Assembly: GCA_037176705.1 (NCBI GenBank)
Contig: CM073887.1
Span: 26,601,501-26,665,500 of the forward strand
From: Molossus alvarezi
Taxonomy: Eukaryota > Chordata > Mammalia > Chiroptera > Molossidae
Direction of reading: 5' to 3'
Length of the DNA: 64,000 bases
The translations under genes were made by a program, and so were the position numbers. The notes beneath the pieces are model-generated. The model ran no database searches. It saw nothing but the letters and a program-made list of their open reading frames with translations, and had not been told where the DNA came from. This document shows positions 62,546 through 64,000 of the stretch, piece by piece (within the stretch, counting starts at the first letter, position 1; each line of letters starts with the position of its first letter).

Positions 62546-62805
62546 GCCCAGGCCGGTTTGGCTCAGCGGTTAGAGGGTTGGCCTGCGGTCTACAGAGACC
62601 CGGGTTCGGTTCCCGCTAAGGGCATGTACTTCGGCTGTAGTTTGTCCCCGGCCCTGGTCAGGTCGTGCGGGTGGCGGCCACTTGATGTGTCCCTTTCACG
62701 TCGATGTTTCTCTCTCTCTCTCTTCCTCTCTCTCCCTCCCACTCTATCTGAACAAAATATCGAAAAATGTCCTCGGGTGAGGATAAAAAAAATAAAAAAA
62801 AAAAA
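62546..62805 (+). mobile_element. Ves SINE with 18-bp target-site duplication
   Basis: Little-diverged first-subfamily SINE with intact A and B boxes and a long A-rich tail. Perfect duplications 'aaaatttaaatagacgtt' lie at 62528-62545 and 62806-62823, suggesting a recent insertion. Confidence 0.97.
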
Positions 62806-62823
62806 AAAATTTAAATAGACGTT

Positions 62824-64000
62824 AAATAATTAAGCACAGTTCTAAATTTTTAATGTAGTTATGAATAAATTATGAGTAATCATGGATTCTTATAGGATAC
62901 GTACTATCATATTTTGTTTATAGTTCTTCACTAAAGTATTTTCAAGATTTTTATTGATTGCAACTGTTCTAATTTTATGTTCCACTCAACCTCACTCATC
63001 TTCTGCTACTCTTTTATTTATTTCTTGAGGACTAAGCCCTTTAAAGAATTTTTTTTCAATGAAGAGGAGAAGGAAGTAAAATGACAGACAAAATTTCATA
63101 CAAGGTTAGTAGATAATTAGACACACAGTACGCCCTCCCCCACCCCCGCCAAGACTAGAGATTTCTAATCTTATAATACATTTATTAGTTTATATTAGTA
63201 TTTTGCCTGAACCTTCCCTCAGGGATTCTTTAATGTTAATTTAAATAAATATTCCACAGCATTCAAAAGTAAAATGAATATTGAAATGTTTTGCTAAATA
63301 AAATACAAAGCACCTGGCTTCAATGAAAAAATTAAAAGTTACTAAATATTAACTAATCATCTTTTAATTTCACATGCACCCCAAGTAAATAATATCTACA
63401 ATCCCAAAATGTCAACATAAAATTTTACGTTGAACCCTGTCATTGTTTTTGCTAACAAATTCATGATTCTTTTAAAGCTATTTAAGATTCTGCATTTGGA
63501 TGATTTGAAATATCTTGTCAAAAAAGTTCTTAATGAAATATACGAGTTCAATTTCCATGGACTGAACTCCTTTCAATAAAGTTGTACATTTTTTCTTCAC
63601 ATAGGAGTTGCACCTTTCTTGTTAAATATGTACCTGGGTATATAATTATGAAAGGAATCTTTTTTTCACTACTATATTGAACTTGTTATTGCTACTATTT
63701 TTAAAAGCTGTTAACTTTCTTGTCATTTCTTTTATATTTTCAAATCCAAAGAAAATACAAAAATCAGCCAAAAGAAGGTAGGAGTGGGGAATTTTAAAAA
63801 CTATAAGCAAAAATTAATATTTGAAAACACGAACAAAAAAACAGTACAAAGGATAAATAACATCAATAAAATACAAAATATTTACCTGATTTCTGACTTC
63901 CAGCTTTCAGAACTTAAATAAATGTTTGTTATTTATAAGATACCTAGTCTGTGGCATTTTGTTATAGCATAGATGGATGGCTATTATCAAAAAACAAATG
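62824..64000. other. CPE: CPE intron 1, right edge, unassigned
   Basis: AT-rich sequence with no recognisable repeat or exon. CPE exon 1 is not in the window. Confidence 0.55.

Overview
The window is vertebrate nuclear DNA with mammalian gene architecture: short exons, long introns and dense retrotransposons. tRNA-derived SINEs of the bat Ves type, young L1 copies and HAL1 (half-L1) copies point to a bat. Two SINE forms are present: one with a 'gcagtttgtcccc' centre and a 'gtcctcgggtgaggatt' tail, and one with a 'gcacatgcc...ccccagtaggggg' centre. The Vespertilionid-style Helitron or piggyBac load is not obvious, so I do not assign a family.

One protein-coding gene is visible: CPE (carboxypeptidase E) on the minus strand. 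Exons 2 to 9 are all present with canonical splice sites and matching phases (47827 down to 12719), followed by a 3'UTR and a poly(A) signal near 12023. Exon 1 (signal peptide, propeptide, first ~102 residues) lies beyond the right edge, so 47828-64000 is part of intron 1. The exons give about 374 residues. By recalled human numbering the zinc ligands (H114, E117, H248), the substrate-binding NRNFPD motif, catalytic E342, N-glycosylation sites N139 and N390, the transthyretin-like domain and the C-terminal amphipathic helix are all present. The gene looks functional.

Layout: 1-12000 is intergenic DNA downstream of CPE, with old repeats and a near full-length plus-strand L1 (L1-A, 4501-10690). 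12005-12817 is the last exon and 3'UTR. Intron 7 carries a nested cassette: a minus-strand HAL1 interrupted by a Ves SINE and by a 5'-truncated L1, each with target-site duplications. Intron 6 carries a near full-length minus-strand L1 (L1-B, 21012-27121), an MLT1 LTR and old DNA-transposon fragments. Introns 3 to 5 are rich in Ves SINEs and hold a second HAL1/L1 pair (43100-45147). Intron 1 holds a Ves SINE head 44 bp from the exon 2 acceptor, an MLT1A-type LTR, MIRs, a Tigger-like palindromic fragment and a full-length plus-strand L1 (L1-C, 55221-61275) with a 13-bp target-site duplication.

The L1 copies are defective (stops and frameshifts in both ORFs), so they are genomic fossils rather than active genes. 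I see no bacterial-type operon, CRISPR array, RNA gene other than tRNA-derived SINEs, or novel multi-gene system. The most interesting signals are CPE substitutions (one next to the catalytic Glu, one adding a cysteine), the SINE beside the exon 2 acceptor, a GC-rich tandem array in one L1 5'UTR, a long antisense ORF in an L1 5'UTR, and the nested HAL1 cassette. Family names and comparisons with human CPE come from memory; no search was run.
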